DNA of 64,000 nucleotides from Moringa oleifera (Eukaryota; Streptophyta; Magnoliopsida; Brassicales; Moringaceae), in contig JAJFZO010000583.1 of NCBI GenBank assembly GCA_021397835.1, forward strand, positions 784,501-848,500. Direction: 5' to 3'. Positions 58,864-64,000 of the stretch are shown one piece after another (within the stretch, counting starts at the first letter, position 1; each line of letters starts with the position of its first letter). The notes beneath the pieces are model-generated. The model saw nothing but the letters and a program-made list of their open reading frames with translations. It had not been told where the DNA came from and made no database searches. The position numbers were made by a program, and so were the translations under genes.

Positions 58864-59474
58864 TCTCTGCCCGCTTTGACCGAAACCCGGAGACACGAAG
58901 GGAGAAAGAGAAGAAGGCCCAACGGTATCGTTTTTGTCAAGCTTGTTAAGAACACAAAAGTGAGAACTGTTTCAAGGTGAGGCCATACCAAATGATGACT
59001 GTTTCCAGACTTCAATGTGGTTTTGGGGAAGCAGGTTGAAACTTGTGAAATGCAGTTCAAATATATATATATATATTTTTTGCTAAAATTATATTTTTAT
59101 GTCTTACCTATATTTCTATACTAAATGTACTTAAAAAATGCATTAATTACTATATAATTTAATATTGTAGAAATTATTTATATTTATTTTATATTTTTAA
59201 TGGACTTATATAACTTATAAATATTTTTAAAGAATTTTCAGAAAAAATTTATCATACCAAATTATTTTTGTTATTATGATTCTATTAGTGCTCTAAGTTT
59301 TTTAACTAAAAAAAGTGGATAAAAATTAGAATGAAGATCATAAAAGGCTAACATTTCAAATAATATTGATTTTTAATTTAAATTAAATTTAATACTTAAA
59401 TAGATTAAAATAAATAATATTTTTATAAAAACAAAATATTTATTTTTATTTTGTTCTCAAAAATTTTGAGTATA
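58864..59474 (-). promoter_or_regulatory. Upstream region of PRMT6-like gene
   Basis: The first ~200 bases upstream of the PRMT6 ATG are of mixed composition (probable 5' UTR/promoter), then a TA run at 59061-59075 and strongly AT-rich spacer. No transcription start was determined. Confidence 0.35.
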
Positions 59475-59984
59475 GGTTTTATAAAATCCTAATATTTGTT
59501 TATATTACTAATTAAAACTTTATGGTCAAAAAGTAATAAATCAAACTTTCACTTATTAATTTGGTTTAAATTGGATTTCAACTTAAATAGTTATGAAAAA
59601 TTAAAGATATTTTTATTATTGAATACTTAAAAAACGACTCAAATAATTTTTTATTTTGAGTTTATTTTTTAAATTTGAATAATTTTTAAGTAAATTTTAT
59701 TTTTTATAAATATTTTAAATTTAATAATTTAAATTTTAAAAAATATATTTTTAGTACTAAAAAAATTTAAAATTTTTTATAATGATAATTTGAATATTTT
59801 TGTATTTTTTAAAAATTTAAAAAAATTATTTAATAAAAATTTTTAATTTAAATATCTTCAATTTTTTAATTTTTTCACAAGGTTTAATTTAGTTCAAACT
59901 TGATAGATCAGAGTTAGATTTTTTATTTTTTAAACATGAAGATTTCATTCATAATATAGGCAAATATTAGAGTTCTATGAGACA
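59475..59984. repeat. Foldback (MITE-like) element, copy 1
   Basis: The left arm from GTTTTATAAAATCCTAATAT pairs with the reverse complement of the right arm ending near 59984 (CAAATATTAGAGTTCTATGA). Both arms share, in order, blocks close to TAATATTTGTTTATATTA, AATCAAACTTTCA and AATTTGGTTTAAATT. The arms also match those of the element at 63051-63615. No coding capacity. Confidence 0.65.
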
Positions 59985-61686
59985 TGTACCTAAGAATATT
60001 TTATTTCTTTAATGTCATTTAAATCACTAATTTTGGGCAATGTAATACACATAAATTGTTTTATCATATAAAATAATTATTAATATCAATATCAATTGAT
60101 AATAAATATTATTATTACTAAGATAAAAATCATTTAAATTTTAAAATTTTATTTTTCCTCTAATCAAATCCTAACTTTTAAAATATCTTCAAAATGAATT
60201 TATCAATTTAAATTATCAACAAATTTTAACTTCAAATTTTTTATAAATATAAAAAAATATTCGAGCTACCATTTTTTTTATTGTTGTCATAATATTATTA
60301 TTCATTTTAATTATGTTCACTTTTATAATTATTTAAAAATTTTAAATAAAATTTAAACCCAATCTTGATATTTAAAATGAATAATAAAATTAAAAAATGA
60401 ATTAAGGTACTTGAATATTAGATAAATATCATGTAAAATCATGAAAAATATTTTTTTTCTAATTTTTATTCTAAAGTTTAAAACATCTTAAAATAAATTT
60501 GATAAGAAACAACCAAATTTATTTTTATTCAAAATTTAAAGATATTTTTTTATTTGTACTATAAATTTTGACTTAAAACTTTATATAAATGTAAAAAAAA
60601 AAATATTCAAGTTATCATAAAAAAATTGAATACTAAACATATTTTTTAAAAAATATATATACTATCAAAAATTTAAAAAACTAATAAAAAATAGCTCATA
60701 AGTCTAAATTTATTTAAAATTAAGGAATTCACTTAAAATGAAATGTGAAATTTATTATATTTATTTTAAAAATATTTTAACAATGAAAATGTACATAACA
60801 TTTTTATAATAATTTTTTATAAATTTTAATTTAATTATTTTTTATCAGTTAATTTTTATTTAAAGATTGTTTAAAATTAATTAAGAGAGAATATTTTTAA
60901 AATATAAATAATTTTTAATTTTATTTTTATTAAAATAATAGAAAAAAGTTTAAAATATTATATAAAACATAAAAAATTAATTTCTTATATTTATTGACAT
61001 AAGACCTTCCTTTTGCAAATTGCTATGATTGATCAGCTAAAATACTAAATTATATACATTAGAATTAATTTATAAATAAAATATTAAAAATGATAATATC
61101 AGTAAAAACATAAATGTAGTATCCTTTCAATAAACAAAAGGAAGTACGAGAAGTAATATTCGCTCATGTTCAGACTGATAAAATGGTTTGGAGAAATTTT
61201 CAAATAATTTTATCAATATTAATGTGTAACTGTGATATGCACTACCAAAAAGTTGGACTAAATTTTAATTTTTTAAATTATTTTTATTTAAATAATCGCG
61301 AGTTTAATAGAATTATTATTTTTTTTATTTTATTAAAAAATATTTTGAAATAAAAATTTAATAATTAAATAGCAATTATCTCATTGACTTAATCATTAAT
61401 AATTTTAACAATAACTATAAAAAGAAAAAGAAAAAAAATGAATTCATCTCACTTTCAATTATAGTATTTTATTATTTTATTCAAAAGAAACTTTTAAGGT
61501 AAAAACATACATTTGATTAAATATCACCATTGTAAATAAAATTATCTAAATAATTATTAATTTTAAAATTTTAAGATAAAGGTGACATGCAAAAAATTGG
61601 GTAGCAAGAACTTGAATTAATTTTGAGTAAAACAAATAATAAAATGACAAAAAAAAAATGAAGATCACCTATATAAAATGAAAATG
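59985..61686. other. AT-rich spacer with further fragments of the foldback family
   Basis: Non-coding. The inner-arm block (AAATTTTAACTTCAAATTTT, ATAAATATAAAAAAATATTC, then a GAGCTACCAT-like end) occurs at about 60215-60280, and a related version at about 60545-60630 (TTTTGACTTAAAACTTTATA .. ATATTCAAGTTATCATAAAA). Nothing else recognised. Confidence 0.45.
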
Positions 61687-62010
61687 AAGGAACTTTTTTG
61701 TTCAACAACAAAAAGGAAATTCAATTTTTTCAACCTCATTAAAAAATTTGAAGTTAAAAATTTTTGTTCAAAACTTTTAGACTAAGTTTACCGTTAAATT
61801 TAAAATTTAAACTTTGAGTATTAATTTTAAAACTATCGCCAAATTTTAAATTCAAATTCTTTTTCATACATTTTGTTGGAATTATAAATATATAAATATT
61901 AATTTTACGATTTAATTAATGTATTTACATATAATGAATGAACTTTTTTATTCAACAACAAAAAGGTAATTCAATTTTCTTCCTCGTGAAAAAAAAATTG
62001 AAGTTATAAA
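61687..62010 (+). repeat. Pair of ~75-bp direct repeats
   Basis: GGAACTTTTTTGTTCAACAA at about 61689, with CAAAAAGGAAATTCAATTTT, recurs at about 61938 as TGAACTTTTTTATTCAACAA with CAAAAAGGTAATTCAATTTT. Both are followed by an AAATTGAAGTTA-like end. Spacing about 249 bp. Non-coding. Confidence 0.65.
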
Positions 62011-63050
62011 ATATTAAAATTAAAAAATATATTGACAAGATCATCAACTTTAATAGCTAAGAGAAAATTTAGAAGTGCGTCTACCAAACTTACAAATACG
62101 TTGAACTTTTAACTTTTCGTCCACTTGAAATAGTGAGTTTCATTTTTTATAAAAAGACTTTCAAGTTGAAAAACACAAATGATATGATATTACCAACTAA
62201 AAATAGGGTCATGTATAATATGATTGTCCATATAATATTTTGTAAAAAAAAAAAAGCCACTTTGGAATTAATAGATTATGTATTTAATTATTAAAATATA
62301 AGCTAGTTCATTTTAAATTATCTTCAAAGATACTTTCAACAGATATGTAGTAACATCACTCCTTTATGATATGTGGCAACCATAATTTTTTCAGTGAGTT
62401 TTCATGCAACTCGGGAAAGCTTCTATGCATCTCAAACTGGAGAAACGAGCTTGGAAGAGATTATATTAAAGAGCTCGAGACTATGGGAAGAAGTATCGAG
62501 AGGCTTTTATATGTTATGTAAAATTAAGAGGTTGATGCCTTTATTTATAGTAAAAAGATAAAAGTAACTTAGAGAAGATAAGATCAAAGGCTATGTACTA
62601 ATCAAGTGTAAAAGTGGACGATCTTAAGATGGTAAAGTTGAAAGTGTGCAACGTAGATAAAGGTCATAAAACATGAAAAAAAAAGGAAAACTTGATCTCA
62701 CATTGATTAAGCCTTCTTGATAATTTGATGCCAATTTGACCAACTTTCACTTTGATTTAAATTTTAAAAAATTAATTTTACTTAAAAAATAATTAAATAA
62801 ATTTTATCCAAAAAATAAAGTATCACTCAAAATTAAGTCAATTCATCATGATCGATTAGTTAAATGAACGACAATGATAAAATATGTGCGTCATAAACCC
62901 ATAAAAATTTATTTCTTCTCTTTTTTATAAAACAGAGGTATTCCTTAAGGTCCCAACCACATCTCACCTATTATCATATATACAAGTCAATATATATATA
63001 AAAGCAATGTAAGATAATAAAAAAGATATCTCATAATATTGTGGGTAAAA
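62011..63050. other. AT-rich spacer
   Basis: No gene recognised; the small open frame at 62373-62561 has no similarity. Confidence 0.45.
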
Positions 63051-63615
63051 GTTTTATAAAATTTTAATATTTACTTTATATTACAAATCAAATTTTTATA
63101 TTTAAAATACAATAAATCAAACCTTAATATATCAATTATGTCTAAATTGAATATTGTCAAAAAATTTAAACATTGAGAGTATTTAAATTAAAGATCTTAT
63201 GCAATAAATTTTAATTTGACATTTTTTCACAAATATAAAAATATATTCAAGTTACCGTCACAAAAAATTTCATAATTTTTTGAGTAGTATGCTATTGTTA
63301 AAATTTTTTTTATTGTAAATTTAAAAAATTATATTTTTTTTTTGTACTCAAAAAATTATAAAATTTTTTATGATGGTAGGTTAAATATTTTTTATATTTA
63401 TAAAAAATATCAAATCAAAATTCATTGTATAAGACCTTTAATTTGTATATATTTAATTTTTAAATTTTTTAATCTTTAATTTGTATATATTTAATTTTTA
63501 AATTTTTTTTAATAACATTTAATTTAAACTAAATTAATATATCAATATTTGATTTACATTTTTTAAATATAAGAGTTTGATTGATAAAATAAGTAAATAT
63601 TAAAATTTTATGAGA
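63051..63615. repeat. Foldback (MITE-like) element, copy 2
   Basis: About 565 bp with two long arms. The left arm has GTTTTATAAAATTTTAATAT, then TTTTTATATTTAAAATACAA, AAAGATCTTATGCAATAAAT, AATTTTTTGAG. The reverse complement of the right arm has CTCATAAAATTTTAATATTT, TCTTATATTTAAAAAATGTA, AAAGGTCTTATACAATGAAT, AATTTTTTGAG in the same order. Centre near 63333. No coding capacity. Confidence 0.75.
63436..63511 (+). repeat. 38-bp tandem duplication in the right arm of foldback copy 2
   Basis: CTTTAATTTGTATATATTTA with its AT tail occurs at 63436 and again at 63474, nearly identical, so the arm was lengthened after the element formed. Confidence 0.85.
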
Positions 63616-64000
63616 TTTTTATCATAGTATTTTTTATTTTTTAAAATTTATTTCTAATAAAAATACTTAAACTATAACAATTTAGAGAAAATTCCTTGTG
63701 AATTGAAAAAATGCCCCATAAAATACAAAATCCAGTGTTGATAACTGGAGATGGGTAGATTTGATTCGATATATACATTAATAGTAATAAAGAAAAATTT
63801 AAAAAAATGAAAGAAACTCAACAACATGAGATCTATTGATGTAATAATTACATAGTATTATAACAAGACTATTTTTGTTTACTTCTAGCTTCATAATGTT
63901 CCCTTAGATCTTCTCCATCAATCACCCTATTAGAAAAACAGTTTATTCAAAAGCTTTATACTTCATATGGTAAGATGAAATTACCCCTTCATTAATAAGG
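63616..64000. other. Spacer to window end
   Basis: Nothing recognised. Confidence 0.5.

Overview
This is a stretch of eudicot plant nuclear genome. The evidence is interrupted genes with GT..AG introns, AT-rich spacers, plant transposable-element relics (MULE, Ty1/copia, L1-type LINE), and three genes whose closest recognisable relatives are Arabidopsis proteins. The species cannot be told from the sequence. No prokaryotic features, rRNA, tRNA or CRISPR were seen.

Layout. 1-1945: decayed MULE (Mutator-like) transposase. 2505-3526 (-): small two-exon GRF zinc-finger/transmembrane gene. 3.5-6.2 kb: AT-rich spacer with a long imperfect inverted repeat. 6366-19022 (+): SNF2 helicase with an embedded RING finger (CHR27/CHR28, FRG1/FRG2 family). 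I resolved 11 coding exons, all in phase. Intron 1 carries a duplicated block and intron 6 an antisense LINE relic. 21366-22820 (-): single-exon aspartic protease of the ASPG2 type. 22.9-39.6 kb: gene-poor spacer with diverged duplications, a roughly 29-bp minisatellite and unclassified TE-derived debris. 39655-58863 (-): PRMT6-type protein arginine methyltransferase, 13 exons, 438 residues, about 19 kb long because its introns host two LINEs, a copia relic, a possible hAT-like non-autonomous element and several simple-sequence tracts. 59-64 kb: AT-rich spacer with at least two related foldback elements.

How it fits together. From memory, the order CHR27 / ASPG2 / PRMT6 equals Arabidopsis At3g20010 / At3g20015 / At3g20020, so this looks like an ancestral gene block expanded here by intergenic and intronic repeats. 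Two of the three genes act on chromatin (SNF2-RING remodeller, arginine methyltransferase). I see no sign of co-transcription: CHR28-like and ASPG2-like converge, and ASPG2-like and PRMT6 are on the same strand but 17 kb apart.

No clearly undescribed biological system is present. The most testable observations are: a 60-bp tandem duplication that gives PRMT6 exon 5 two identical 3' splice sites, the distal one leading to an in-frame stop; two LINE insertions with target-site duplications inside one PRMT6 intron; a T15-G17 tract beside the first PRMT6 5' splice site; and a foldback-element family at the right edge. Exon boundaries come from reading frames, splice consensus and remembered family sequence, not from transcripts.
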